A stretch of 64,000 bases of DNA from Xiphias gladius. Lineage: Eukaryota > Chordata > Actinopteri > Istiophoriformes > Xiphiidae. Every line of letters starts with the position of its first letter. Position 1 is the stretch's first letter. The position numbers were made by a program, and so were the translations under genes. Below the pieces are notes generated by a model. That model was not told the origin of the DNA and did not search any database. It saw only the letters and a list, made by a program, of their open reading frames with translations. The stretch is taken from contig NC_053416.1 in NCBI RefSeq assembly GCF_016859285.1, positions 14,242,001-14,306,000 of the forward strand. The letters are read 5' to 3'. Shown in pieces: positions 13,301-24,435 of this stretch.

Positions 13301-16300
13301 TTAGAAACTTTATATGTCATTTGTACGGGGATAAAATAGGCAGGAATGTCTCTTTCTGTTTAATATATCGTAATATCTGATGAATAAAAACTCTTAACTA
13401 CATCGATGTAAAGATCATGTGAAAATCCAATATTGTCATAAGGCAGGCTTGCCTATCGGGTGCTTTATGCTCAAACTTGTGACTTAAACTTTCAGAGTGA
13501 GATGATGTTACAGAATGTGGAAACTTGGCTACACAAAAAAAAGAGTGAGGCTCGACACGAGTTTTTGTTTTAAAAAAACTGATCATGAACAAATAAGATG
13601 AGACTCAGCTCCCTAGATGACAGTTATTGATTGTTCAGGTTTAAAAATTGGCTTTGCAGCTAGCTATATGTTATCAGAATGTTGCAGTTTTCAGGAAAAA
13701 ATAAATGAGTAGTTTCACTCGTTCCTGCTCTTCCATATTCCACCTGACAGCCAATCAGAACCGCAAATTATCAGTAGCCATCATACTAATAAAGGTCAAC
13801 TTACTGTGTCTTCTTAAAACATTTGGCTGCACCAGTGATGAGCAAGTTCCGTGTTAAAATTTGTTTCCTGTTTGATTTATAATTTTTATCAGTGTAGTAC
13901 ATCTAATCACCACTGCATTGCCATCATTTTCATCCTTTTTTTTTTTAAATTTATTTATTTATTTATTTTTTATCACTTTAATTTTAAAATAGAGCCAGCC
14001 CTCTTAAATCAAAGCAGAGTTGTCAAAGTAGGATTTACTCAGGTAGGAACACGGTTTTGCCTGGACATGTTCTAGTCATACTGTTTTCCATCCAAAGGGA
14101 CATCCTGAATTTCCTCCGAGAAGGCGAGCTTCCTCACAGGGACCGAGTGAGAGCGGTGCACAGAGAGGCTCAGTACTACTCCATTGGCCCGCTGCTGGAC
14201 AGCCTGGAGGACATTCAGCCACTCACGGGAGAGAAAGTTCGACAAGCTTTCCTCGATCTGCTGCCCTACTACAAAGGTAACTGAAAGGAGCATGGCTGGT
14301 AATGTTCATGAACTAGGGAAAATGTTACAAAATCTAAATCTGACATGAGCATTAAAGCTTCGCCGGTTTACACAACTGAGCACTATTGCAGGGGGTTTTA
14401 AAGTCTGACACTGTGGACTATGGATTCAGTGAGTTACAGTGTGGCTCACAACATGAGCCCCATTTTTTTTTCGCCTATATTTGTTCACATTTTGGCAAAG
14501 CGACACCATTAAAAGCATGCCGAATTAACTATTAGCGGTTTCTGTTTGCAGTGAACCCGTGAATGTACAGACAACTATCACTGAATCACTATTATACTGA
14601 AGAAAAACTTAAAAATCTGATAGTTCTCGGGCAAGTTCTGCAGTTATAAGGAACGTTTTTTTTAAGAGCATTTGTCGATGTTTATTCACGATGACATCAG
14701 CGATAATGTCCTCAAAAGATGTAAGTCACACTGAATCTAAAAATATGTGTTTCGTGACGGTGTGTTCAGATTTGACTGTGATATGACTCAGAGCAGAAAG
14801 TATGATTATGATTCAAATTGCAGCAATCGGGTTCAGGGTTTTAAAGGGCTTAATTGTCTCCACTAGCTGTGTGTTATTGCCACTGCTATTGCTTCAACAG
14901 TTGATTGCGTTGGTAAGCAGGTCAAACTAGAATAACTAACTCCCTGTTTTGTTTTGGGTTTTTTTTTTTACCAGCGTGCACCTCAGCTCACACAGTGTCT
15001 TTGCCTCATCTCTTACACCCCCTCTTCAACTCTCCTGTGTGCCTCACAGTTTGAAAACCTCTGCATTATTGCAACATCCACACTGCAAAGCAGTGAAGAA
15101 AGAGTTGTGACTCAAAAAAACCCCAGATTGTCGACGGAGCTCTCAGGTTCAGTAGTATTTTATCAAATCTTAGTCAGTATTCGGCAGAAGTAAAGATAGC
15201 TAAAACTCAGAGATAAAGCTGAGCTTTTTTTTTGCTGAGAAGGCAGAAACAGGTTTGAGTGGCAGCTTAATGGTTGTTCAAAACCTTTTTAATCTCCCAG
15301 TTAAAATTCCACCCCTGACACTGATGAGATGCAGAGACGATGATGTAGAGAGGACCACCCACAATACATTGTGCTCCCTCCATGCACGTTGCTGTGAGCG
15401 TTGCAAAATAACGTGGCAGCAAACGTTTGTTAAGTTCAGCTCATGAGGGGTCCTCTGTGAGGTGTGCTGTTTCTTTCCTTTACCTGAACCTGCAAGCAAA
15501 GAACTGGGTTGGGTGTGGACTGGCCAACCATACAATACATAGTACACACACATTTTGCTTTTAGGAAATGTTAGGAGTTGTTTTACAAGTTTTGGCATTT
15601 TATTTCAAATGAGAAGGAATACAACCTGATTAGGTAGTTATTTAGTATATACTTTACCCTGATTTGATTTAAGGATAGGGGATATCATTCAAAGTTACCG
15701 TCTTTTTAGCACAAAGCTTGCTCTTTGCTTTGCTCTCCCTCCACCACTGCTCAAAAAGGAAACAGATGCAGTGTCCACGTGATTTGTCCAATGACTGCTG
15801 AAACTTCAGATAAATGTTGGACACGTTTTCACACAGAACAAGGACACCAAATTTTGCCCCCCTTTAATTACATTGTAAAAATGTTAGGGTAACATGAGTA
15901 TGAACGGAAGGAATGATTACAGCAACCAAAAACTGGCCAAATGTTCATATGGGCACCTGACAAGACAGACTTGAAAAAGTCTGAATCTAATCCTTGAATA
16001 CGTTTCTAAATATTTTTGAAATGGCATCAATAAATGTAACATAATGTATGTTTTCATTTCAGACAATCTGGAGCGCATTGTGGAGATTGCCAAACTAAGG
16101 GCCATGCAGAAAAAGGCACGATTTGCCAAGTTGAAGATCTGTGTGTACAAGGAGGAGATGCCTATCACTCCATATGAGCGTCCCCTTTTTAACTCTCTGC
16201 GCTTTGAACGCTCGGACAGTGAGGCCAAGCTCTTTGAGCATCACTGTGAGGTGGACGTTTCCTTCGGACCTTGGGAGGCCGTGGCAGATGTTTATGACCT

Positions 16301-16439
16301 GCTGCACTGCATCGTCAGTGACCTGGCTGAGCGCGGCATCACTGCCGAGCAACAGTGCATTGGTGTCTGTGACAAGCACCTTATCAACCATTACTACTGC
16401 AAGAGGCCCATCTATGAGTTTAAGATCACGTGGTGGTGA
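8105..16439 (+). CDS. kctd7: BTB/POZ domain protein KCTD7 (complete)
   Basis: KCTD7 is a cytosolic BTB-domain protein linked to Cullin-3 ubiquitin ligase; loss in humans causes progressive myoclonic epilepsy (family knowledge). Coding exons are 8105-8263, 10496-10665, 14098-14276 and 16063-16439, all GT/AG and in phase, giving 294 aa against 289 in human. Residues 1-53 are a Ser-rich, low-complexity start (MVVFSAAGDT, then AMSSSDSAEDDF, which matches the human N-terminus and decided the start). The BTB/T1 fold follows from about residue 54 (FPEVISLNVGG, TTRLSTLRRYEDTMLAAMFSG, FIDRDGTYFG) to about 150 (EGELPHRDRVRAVHREAQYY). The C-terminal part is near-identical to the mammalian protein (ARFAKLKICVYKEEMPITPY, HHCEVDVSFGPWEAVADVYD) and ends YEFKITWW. 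No damage was seen. A CA microsatellite begins 58 nt past the exon 1 donor. Confidence 0.96.
8321..8365. repeat. (CA)n microsatellite
   Basis: A nearly uninterrupted CA dinucleotide run of about 45 nt in intron 1 of kctd7, close to the exon 1 donor. It produces spurious open frames on both strands. Confidence 0.98.
8665..8681. repeat. Poly-C tract
   Basis: Seventeen consecutive C residues in intron 1 of kctd7. Confidence 0.9.
8750..9060. repeat. Copies of a fish MITE with ATTAATCG-type ends
   Basis: Two fragments (about 8750-8872 and 8965-9060) have the GCTGCAAC / CGATTAAT / TTAGTC word pattern seen again at 29425-29730, 35705-35880, 44026-44220 and 45938-46255. The family is hAT-like in general look. 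Assignment is by shared words only. Confidence 0.55.
9480..9515. repeat. Perfect short hairpin (14-bp stem, 8-nt loop)
   Basis: The left arm at 9480-9493 (CAGGCTCTCGACCA) is the exact reverse complement of the right arm at 9502-9515; the loop is 9494-9501. It lies in intron 1 of kctd7. Confidence 0.9.
10319..10402. repeat. (AAAT)n followed by (TA)n microsatellites
   Basis: About ten AAAT units are followed by irregular and then pure TA repeats. The run lies about 95 nt upstream of kctd7 exon 2. Confidence 0.95.
11019..11330 (-). mobile_element. Decayed non-LTR retrotransposon (reverse transcriptase fragment)
   Basis: The minus strand reads TNEFKIHDQKFSLLMYADDM followed by ALVGL, which contains the reverse-transcriptase catalytic box (YADD) in the setting usual for fish LINEs. 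Only about 40 codons around the box are convincing; the rest is lost or scrambled. It lies in kctd7 intron 2, antisense to the gene. Confidence 0.7.
12080..12360. repeat. Dispersed fish repeat (antisense copy)
   Basis: It has the words CTCATGGTGGCGCTAGA and GTCAGTAGGATTCGCCCCCT. These are the reverse complement of a repeat seen on the plus strand near 34860-35060 and 20790-21120 (GAGGATGAATC, TTTCCTCTAGC). Divergent, with no coding content. Confidence 0.6.
14277..16062 (+). other. Intron 3 of kctd7
   Basis: Begins GTAACT and ends TTTCAG. I see no gene or clear repeat in it. The minus frame at 15278-15598 and the plus frame at 14954-15193 have no recognisable content. Confidence 0.85.
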
Positions 16440-16641
16440 AGCTGGAGGGAGACAGTCATGGCTGATTGGACCAAAAAGCAAAAGGATGGATGTTTCATTT
16501 TTCTATATAACTCATCCGATACTGGTTTTTGTATTGAAGTTTCCCATATTCTGTGCTGATGTCTTAAAATGTGACCCTATATATCATCCTCCAATATATA
16601 AATATTCCCCCAAATATTTCTCGCTATGAATCAAACAAATT

Positions 16642-17050
16642 ATACTCAGTTGCCAATTTATTAAGAACATCTAGCTAAAACTAATGCGGTCTAATACAAC
16701 AGTCCTGCAATAAATCCTCCCTTCTTGAAGGTTATAATGTTCCTTTTCTGTTGAAACTGTTCAAGAGAGGTGTTAATTCGACTGTGTGATCATTTTACAG
16801 TCTGTAGGTGGTGGTGCTGTTGAACTGTATTGCATTACAGAGAGAGTTGTTTCTGTTATTTAGCCTACCCTCATCAATATAAATGAGGCGGACAAAGTAG
16901 TAGAAACGGCCGTCAATATAGTGCAGTATCAGTTAACAGCCCCACAAAACCTCCGGCCTCTAGAAGGATGATCATAGAGTTGAATTGGTGCCTCTCTAAA
17001 ACAGTTTCAACAAAAAGCTAGGTGTACCTAATAAACTGGCAACTGAGTGT
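16642..17050. mobile_element. MITE with about 35-bp terminal inverted repeats
   Basis: The left end (16642 on: ATACTCAGTTGCC, then TTTATTA, then CTAGCT) is mirrored by the right end, whose reverse complement starts ACACTCAGTTGCC and contains TTTATTAGG and CTAGCT. The element is 409 bp with no coding capacity. It starts 203 bp past the kctd7 stop and supplies an AATAAA at 16709-16714. A split relative lies at 57539-57620 and 59484-59605. Confidence 0.85.
16709..16714 (+). terminator. First canonical poly(A) signal after kctd7 (AATAAA)
   Basis: Between the kctd7 stop at 16439 and this point I find no AATAAA or ATTAAA, only weaker variants such as TATAAA near 16598. This hexamer lies inside the MITE. 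Use by kctd7 is inferred. Confidence 0.4.
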
Positions 17051-18518
17051 AAATACCAACACTTTCGAGTCAAATACTACTAATAGTTTAAGGCGTAAGG
17101 TAACACCCCCTGAAAATCATGTTTTTGCTGACCTCCAGTGGTTTAAATTCTCATTAATGACGTACAGACAAAGCACCCTTCTGACCACACCCATCAGTTA
17201 TGACGAAGAACCCCCCACCAGAGAGGGCAGAAACACTGCTGTTCAGCCTTCGACTTAAGTTACTGTTTAAAGCTCTATTGACCTTCAAATGATGAAAGTT
17301 ATGACAAATTTCAGACCTATTTTTATTTCCTCAGCCAGTGTCTTCACTAGATGAGCTCAGGCACAGTAATGCTTGTGTGATCAGACGGGTTTTGGTAGCA
17401 CTCAGAGCCTAGCTCACAGTCACTGTAGTAACGTGCAAGTTTAAGAACAAAACACAACACGAAGAAATATGCCTCACGTCACAGCTATGCGTGTAAAGCA
17501 TAAGTGAAAAGGGAGCCATTATGCAGCTTCTGTAGACAGTTGTGTTGATTAAAACGGGTGTATCTGTCAAAAAACATGGCACAGGTCGGTGTAGACAGCC
17601 TGTTGTGCGTCTCATGGAACAGCTTTGCTTTCATTTTAATCAATACGGCCGTCTTCACTGGCCACTCAAAGCAGAATTATGTAGCTTTTGCCAACCAGCA
17701 TCCACTGGGGTTATCATTAACAAAAACTGGATAATAGTAAATAAATGTAGTGTAACAGTAGCACAAGTAAAGTGGAGTCATTAATAGGGTGTGTCTATTA
17801 GCCTGGGTTTGATCTGCTTTAGCCACACTGTGCCAAGCAAAGTGGTCATGCTTGGTAGCAGGGCCGACCATGGCCAACTCATGACGGTCTCCTCCCCTCA
17901 CCTGTGTCCTCAGTGGCTAAACTCCTGTGTGTGTGTGTCTGTGTTCACTAGTTTTGTTTGCTGTGTTAAGTCACTGCTGATGCAAACTGAACCTTTCTTG
18001 CTTTTTTATAAAGTAGTGTCTATCTAATGTCCGGCTAACATTGGTCATACCAGATTAAGTACAGCTGTAGCTGCCAAACAGTGGTGCATATTTTTTTATT
18101 CAACTTTTCATTGCCAAGATAAAGAATGGATTTCCTCATTTTTCAAAAGTTATGTAGTCCAGCTTTAAGGCATCTAACATTGACCCAAAGTATATTTTTA
18201 GGCTTTAAATCTATTTTCTTCCAACTTGTGCGTGTAAGTAGTGACTTTTTGTTGGACTGCAAGGTCTGCCAAGACCAATCTGAACGCCTAGCACCACTGT
18301 GAACGCAACCAGTGCGGACACTAACGAGGAACTGAAGCTGTTGCTGAAGCTCTTGCTAGGCAGCCAATGTAAACAAAATGTTAAGAGTAAAAATCTGAAT
18401 GTGCAAAAATGTACAAAAAATCCGAAGTCTGAGATGATTGTCACATCAGAAGTGGGTGATATGACCTATATCTAATTTAAAAGCCAATTCTGCCCATTTT
18501 CTGGTAATATCCAAAATG

Positions 18519-18520
<2 letters not shown>

Positions 18521-18563
<43 letters not shown>
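18521..18563. repeat. (ATT)n microsatellite
   Basis: About fourteen TAT/ATT units in a row. Confidence 0.97.
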
Positions 18564-19891
18564 TCCTACATTAATTTATTCCTAATGATTTATCAATTTA
18601 TCTGTAGCTTTGACCTAATCTGGATTGATATGCAGTTGAGTTCAGGACTGTCTCGCCATATTTCCAGTACTAGTATTCAAGAACCTTGTAGTAAATATTG
18701 AATATTGTAAGTAAGTAAACTGAAGTCAAATCTCTATTTTTTAGGCCTAACTTTTGTTTCAGGATACAGATTAACTGTGAGCTTGTTCCTTTTGGATAAA
18801 CAGAGTATATATTAATTATGCAACCTCCTGAGGAGTGTGTTTTTTGAAGGATTTTAGAGAGGTTGGGTGGTATCCATTTTGTCGTACTGTCAAACAGTCT
18901 TCACATTTTGCACATATCATCATGGCAGAAATACAGAGAGAATCTTAAATCTAACAATTTAAGTAGTTAGTTAATGTCAGCTTCCACTCCACTTTCTCCA
19001 CATTGCAACATTGTGAAATTCATTGAAGCTCCGATATAGAGCTCCAAAAGCTAAGTTAAATGAGTACTTCCTACTGTACATGATGATAAAGTCTGAGCAC
19101 CTTGTGACTGTAACCAAGATAGATATTTTTTTACCCCAACCAACTCCATAGCTTTCAACTATAGAAAGTAACAGCACCAACATCAGCTCATTTATCTTCA
19201 CTAAGAGAGCCAACATGCTTATGTTGTCGATGTACCTTTGATAGATGATGCAGGATGGACATATTCTTCCTTTGGAGCTCTACTTACCTTGATTTACATT
19301 GTTATATTTGCAATGTTTTGAATGTTTTTTTTATATTGTTATTTATCTCCTTCTGTTAGCTTCTAGGAAGCTATACATCTATACTCCTCTTTGGGTTTAG
19401 TTTGTGAAAAAGCAATGTATACGTTTTATTATTTATGGTAAAATTAAAAATAAGTTGAATGCTAAACGTGCCCCCTTTTATTTGCGAAATAATGAAGTAT
19501 TGACAAGAACACAGATAAATATCGGTACTGAGAGGAAATCATAGTCAATCAAATTGTAATGCGGCTCCAGCATGTGTTTCTTGAAGTCTGAAACATCAAG
19601 GTTTGCGCCAACTGTGCGCAGCTCTTTGTTGATAATTGGCTCATTGGTTTATGTTAACCCAATCACTTCCTTTTCCTGCCTCCTCCGGAAACACACTGAT
19701 TGTCAGATGATTGACATATTTATCGAGACCAGAAGAAAGTAAAAGCAGGTAGAAGCCAGCACACATGCTCTACAGTAGCAAAATACAGTCACTTAAACTA
19801 AGTTTTAACAAAGAACCCTCACCTTCGGCTTTTACCTGCTTTTTTCTAAATAACAAAAAAGACGTCTGATTCTGCTGGATCGATTACGACC

Positions 19892-19924
19892 TTTTTTTTT
19901 TTTTTTTTTTTTTCTTTTTTTTTT
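19892..19924. repeat. Poly-T tract
   Basis: A run of T interrupted by a single C. It could be the tail of an antisense retroposed copy, but no body was recognised. Confidence 0.8.
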
Positions 19925-20351
19925 AACTTGTAAAGCTAGCGTGAAGTAGTGATGAGTCCCAAAAATTTAGCCTCTGACCTGCTGAAGCTCCTTCAGTGAG
20001 AGACCCAAATATCTTCAACTCCACAACCAGAGTCCAGAGAAAGGTTTCATTTTCACCTGAAATTGTGCTCTCTGTGATTTGTCTGCACTGCTATATTGTG
20101 TACATTTCTCTTTGTACATTTTCTCCTCTGCAGCCTCCTGATAATGGTGGGCGGATCAATCCCCAGAGCATTGCAGGTATCCAGCCATAAACCAGTGCAG
20201 TTATAGGTTTGTGCTGAAAGCAACAAACACAGCTAAGAAGACAGTTCTCTGGCGGTGGCAAACCTGAAACCATGTTGCCCATAAACATGCAGTATATTAA
20301 GCAACAGTAATATCTAACTCTGTACAGTATTTTACACCTTAGCACAATAAT

Positions 20352-20510
20352 GTCCATTTGTATGGTGATGATACCATCTTGTATGTAAACCTTGTTCTAA
20401 ACTCCAAAAAGACAAAGTGTATGGATAAATTTCACAGGAGCATGCTCAGATTCATGCTCTCTATGGAAATCTATGCACCAAAAGCATCATAAACGCCTAG
20501 GAATTTGGGT
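20352..20510 (+). mobile_element. Decayed LINE reverse-transcriptase fragment
   Basis: The plus-strand frame reads LYGDDTILYV directly joined to LVLNSKKTKCM. This pairs the reverse-transcriptase box (here GDD instead of ADD) with the downstream LNxxKTK motif usual in fish L2/Rex-like LINEs, with the stretch between them deleted. Stops follow soon after. Confidence 0.65.
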
Positions 20511-20789
20511 GGAGAGTAGATCAGCTGGCTCAAAAACTAAAACTTCAAAGTGGAGCGTGTTTCTCCTTTCAAAATGTAATAAAAAAAAAAACACAATTCA
20601 CTAAACTATCGGCCACTCAGTTCATTACACCAAACAGCTCCCACATTCACGGTTTGAGTTATAATAAAACAGGTCAAAGGTCATCAGTGACATCTAGAAA
20701 GAATCAGTCTACCTGTGTTTTCATTTTTGTTTTTCAGTGACGTGACCTCTTAGCTAAGGAAAAAAACAACATAGTCAGTTCCTACGAAT

Positions 20790-21480
20790 GTTTTAAAATG
20801 AATGAAGTGATGTACAAATCCGCAGTGATTCATGGTTTCCACCTCTACAAATACGGCAATGTCGGTTGCTCCACCACTTCGGTCCAGACCAAGTGTCTCA
20901 ACAGCTTCTGGATGGATTGTCATGAGATAGTCATCTTCCTCAGAGGATGAATCTTGCAGACTTTGCTGGTACCATGACTTTTCTTGTAGCGCCACCAGCA
21001 GTTTGACGTTATTGGCTTTTAGTAAAACATCTCAGCAGCTACTGGATGGACTGTCAGGACAGTTACGTTTCCCAGACAATGAATCCTAATGACTTTGGTG
21101 AGCCCCTGATTTTTCTTCTAGGGCAGTGGGTCTCAAACTTCTTCTGTCATGCAACCCTTCAGAAGCCTAATTAATTAATTAATTTAAAAAAATTTAATGG
21201 CCAGTCCACTCTTGTGTAAACTGATTTGATTTCAATCATTAACAATACTTGGGAAACTATTTTTAAAAAAGCCAAGGGAATAAAAAATTAATCGTTTTAT
21301 TTTGTCCGATCCTTTGTTTTAAGACCAAATACTCGAAAAACCAATGACATTCCCATCAGGCTCAGCTGTACTTCATGTTTTGTGCAAACTAGCAGATGTT
21401 AGCATGCCAACACGCTAAACTAACATGGTGAACATGGTGAACAGTACACCACTGCTTAACATCAGCGCATTGTCCCTGCT
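20790..21480 (+). repeat. Dispersed fish repeat (two tandem fragments)
   Basis: Two stretches carry the phrase order CTGGATGGATTGTCATGA, then GAGGATGAATC, then CTTTG, then a GACTTTTC-like word. A second part near 21360-21440 carries GTTAGCATGCCAACACGCTA. The same order recurs at 34855-35460 with 35930-36070, and at 62285-62660. Non-coding; probably one old transposon family. Confidence 0.6.
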
Positions 21481-21658
21481 GTGTATGACTGACTTGTCTC
21501 TCTATGATGTTGCATATGTACTTTCTTCTCAGGTCTCTCTTATAGAAGTGATCTTGATCTCAGTGAGACTTTTTAAATAAATAAAGCTTAACTAACTAAC
21601 AGTGATTAGACGTGGTAACTTCCTGCTGGCAGAGACCTTCCCACTCATGTGGAGAGAG

Positions 21659-21661
<3 letters not shown>

Positions 21662-21707
<46 letters not shown>

Positions 21708-21710
21708 GAG
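21662..21710. repeat. (GA)n microsatellite
   Basis: About 48 nt of GA/AG with one interruption. Complementary in sense to the CT tracts at 22322-22441. Confidence 0.97.
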
Positions 21711-22321
21711 CATCCAGGATAATTCCCAGCATCAGCACCATGGAGAGCTCCATATTGTTAGGTGACTGTTGGTCAGACCAAAAAAAAAACAAAAACTATT
21801 TGAATAAGTTAACTTGGGCTTCAGGAAATAATGATCTACCTTTTCACCATTTTCTGACTTTTTGAAACTTAAACAATCAATTATTAAAGAAAAATATTTG
21901 TCAGATGCAGTAGACGATGAAAAATGATTGTTGGTTGCAGTCTTGGGATAATACGACTTCACACGAGGTTTGCTGTGTGTTAATTACTTCCGACACAGAA
22001 AACTGCAAGCAACTTTACTACGAACGAGCTCAATAACCTAAAAACAATAAAGGTCTTAAAACTAGATTTTGAAACAGGGTCCCTCTACGAGACAAGGCAA
22101 GATGGAGGATGGAGGACATAGTTTATTTTGTGCTTCAGAGATTCTAATTTCTAACAAATATGCAATTGGAGTAAAACGATGTGTAGTGAACCTGGATTTT
22201 TTTTAGGGGCCCCTGAGGGTCTGGGGCCCCCGGGCCTTTGCCCACTTTGCCCGGTTGGTAATCCAGCCTCGGTTGTCACTTTCCTACTCATTTCTCCGCC
22301 TCCCTGTCTTCCTCACTCACT

Positions 22322-22323
22322 CA

Positions 22324-22354
<31 letters not shown>

Positions 22355-22386
22355 CTCGGTGTTTCTCTTCCTCATCTCTGCCTCTT

Positions 22387-22441
<55 letters not shown>
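22322..22441. repeat. Two (CT)n tracts in the presumed kcnj6 promoter
   Basis: CT runs at about 22322-22350 and 22394-22441, with other pyrimidine-rich sequence between. They end about 170 nt before the ATG of the leader exon. Open frames here (LSLSLS-type) are artefacts of the repeat. Confidence 0.95.
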
Positions 22442-22445
<4 letters not shown>

Positions 22446-22664
22446 GCGTTCACCTATGTCTCTCTCCCAGCTGAGGGGTGGAGGCTGACGGCCGATGCCG
22501 TGTCGGCGGAGAGGATGGAGAAAAGGGGGAATTAGTGGCTGCTCTCCGGTAGGTCTTCGCGGGGCGACTTGGTGATCGGAAGCTCCGACCTCAGCGGAGA
22601 ATCTTCCATGGCAACAGAACCACTTGAAATGAGCCGGGGAGTGAACGCTGATCTGCCGCAGCAG
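22442..22664 (+). promoter_or_regulatory. Probable 5' leader exon of kcnj6 with a short upstream ORF
   Basis: A GC-rich, CpG-containing block follows the CT tract and ends in a strong donor (GCAG|GTATGC, exon end 22664). It contains an ATG at 22608 with 19 open codons (MATEPLEMSRGVNADLPQQ). If joined to the acceptor at 33641, the next codons are GCT TGA, so this would be a 20-codon upstream ORF ending 18 nt before the channel start codon. The join is inferred; an undetected middle exon could change it. Confidence 0.45.
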
Positions 22665-23568
22665 GTATGCACCTTTCCCCGTCCGCCGCTCCTCGGAGCG
22701 GTGATCGCCTGTTAAATGTAGTCATCTGTCATGTGGGGGGCGAGGGGGCGGGTAGTTACATAACAGCGCAAGGCGAATCGGAGATTAATTAAGAGAATAA
22801 TCAGCGCGGAGGAAAAACGCATCCACATGTGAATGTGATCGCTAACCGTGGCCCGGCCGATCCCGATGGCCGATTTTCCTCCCGTGGCATGTTGACGGGA
22901 GAGCAGCCCGGCGGATGGAAGGAAACTGGAAGCGGCTGAAGGGAGCGTTCCGGGCTGTGAGAGCCCGCAGGCCCGCGGCCTCGCATCGGCACAGGACCAC
23001 AACACAGATGGGGCTCCTAGACGAGTCGCACTGGCGCATAGAAAAGGCAGAAAACGAGCCCGCATCAGGAGGCTGTTGTTATTATTGTTATTATCTGGAT
23101 CGGCTCCATCTCCATGACAGCGGGAAATCTCCAGCCTGTTAGTTTGCTCTCCGCTTCCTGCGGATGCACCTGATCCCAGCAAAAAAAAAAAAATAATAAT
23201 TTAGCCCAGCCTGCTCTGTGATAAAATCCGGTCTTTATGCTGAGCAAGACTCTCCTTTAACCCGCATTGTGAATTTTAAACCAGCAGTGATCTCTGCTAC
23301 AATGGCTACAGGCTAATAACAGTGGAGCCAGTTATCCTGTAACAGGCTAATTCAGGTGTACTCTACTGCACTGAAAAAATTAATGTATAAAAACATTTTT
23401 AAAAAGTTATTCTGAAATATAGCGAGGTCTATTTAAAGGCAAGAGGAGTCATTATTTCTGACCAAATCTGAAATATATATATATATAAAACTGAAATGAC
23501 TTCATATAATGAAAAATCAAATGTTTTTGTGCTTGTCATCTGACCTTAATGGAAATTATAGACCTACT

Positions 23569-24435
23569 GGTACCACTGTCTGGTAAGGCAATATTTATAA
23601 AAGGTTTATAAGCTTTAATTAATGGATTTATTATTGGTTCATACATAATTTACTAATGCTTTCTACATCAGTTATAAGCCATGGATAAGAGCAACTTTTG
23701 AGTTGCCAGGTTGTGGAAAATCCTCCTCCAGCAAGGCTCTTTAATTGATTAGGTAGACTTCTCCAATAGACTAACTGGAGGGGTCTCCATCTGGTACAGG
23801 ATTGCAGGACAACTGCACTAAAATCCTTTCATAAAGTACTTCTTAACATTTACAGCTACAGATAATTGACTATAGAACCCATGCTTTATTAACATTTAAC
23901 ATATCGCAATAGAAACGCACAGCATTTTATTACCAAAACATTTTATTTAAATAGGAAACACTTATGCAAGAGGGTCTTGTCTTAAACAACAGAATGGGAA
24001 CTTCTTAACTTTAAAATGTCGTAAAATCAGCCTTTACCGTCAAGATTTCACATTTACTGTATTCTCTCTACATTCGTACTGTGTATTGACAGGCAAAGTT
24101 AATAAATTGTTGTAACATGATAAACCTGTAGTTGTAAATGTTAATAAGCAGTGTTTAAAAGGATTTTAGTCCAGATGTCCAGCAGCCCTTTTCCAGAAGA
24201 TAAGTGGTCAAACAGTCAAATGGGGAGGTCTCGCTAATGAATTAAAGAGCTAACAAGATAAGCAAAGTGTTGTGCTGGAGGAAGATTTTCCACAACCTGG
24301 CAACCCAAAAGTTGTTCTTAATTGCTTATAAGAGATCTATGAAGCATTAGTAAATGATTTATTTACCATTAATAAAGCTATTATTTAGAGTTTATAAAAC
24401 CTGTCGTAAATGGTTCCTTATCAGAAAGTGGCACC
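23569..24435. mobile_element. Fold-back element with about 230-bp imperfect inverted repeats
   Basis: The left side (GGTACCACTGTCTGGTAAGG, then ATTTACTAATGCTT, then GTTGCCAGGTTGTGGAAAAT) is mirrored by the right side read in reverse (GGTGCCACTTTCTGATAAGG, the same inner words). No transposase is present. Part of a right-end copy recurs at about 61081-61215. Confidence 0.8.

Larger units (their letters stand above)
10666..14097 (+). other. Intron 2 of kctd7
   Basis: Begins GTGAGC and ends CCAAAG. It contains the antisense LINE fragment and the 12080-12360 repeat. The rest (for example 12361-14050) shows only AT-rich, low-information sequence. Confidence 0.85.
17051..20340. other. Intergenic DNA, no gene seen
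   Basis: Holds an ATT microsatellite and a poly-T run, and otherwise AT-rich unique-looking sequence. The short frames here (60-80 codons) have no recognisable protein content. Confidence 0.5.

Noticed and set aside
16095-16481. 128-codon minus frame opposite the last kctd7 exon
   Set aside because: Antisense shadow of a conserved coding exon; the same holds for the minus frames opposite kcnj6 (33651-33986, 34136-34396, 37162-37497).
18516-18701. Frame with a long run of Ile
   Set aside because: Translation of the ATT microsatellite.
20750-20995. 81-codon minus frame
   Set aside because: Lies in the dispersed GAGGATGAATC-type repeat, which occurs in several non-coding places in the window.
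22179-22535. Open frames rich in LSLSLS on the plus strand
   Set aside because: Made by translating the CT microsatellite; no protein content outside it.
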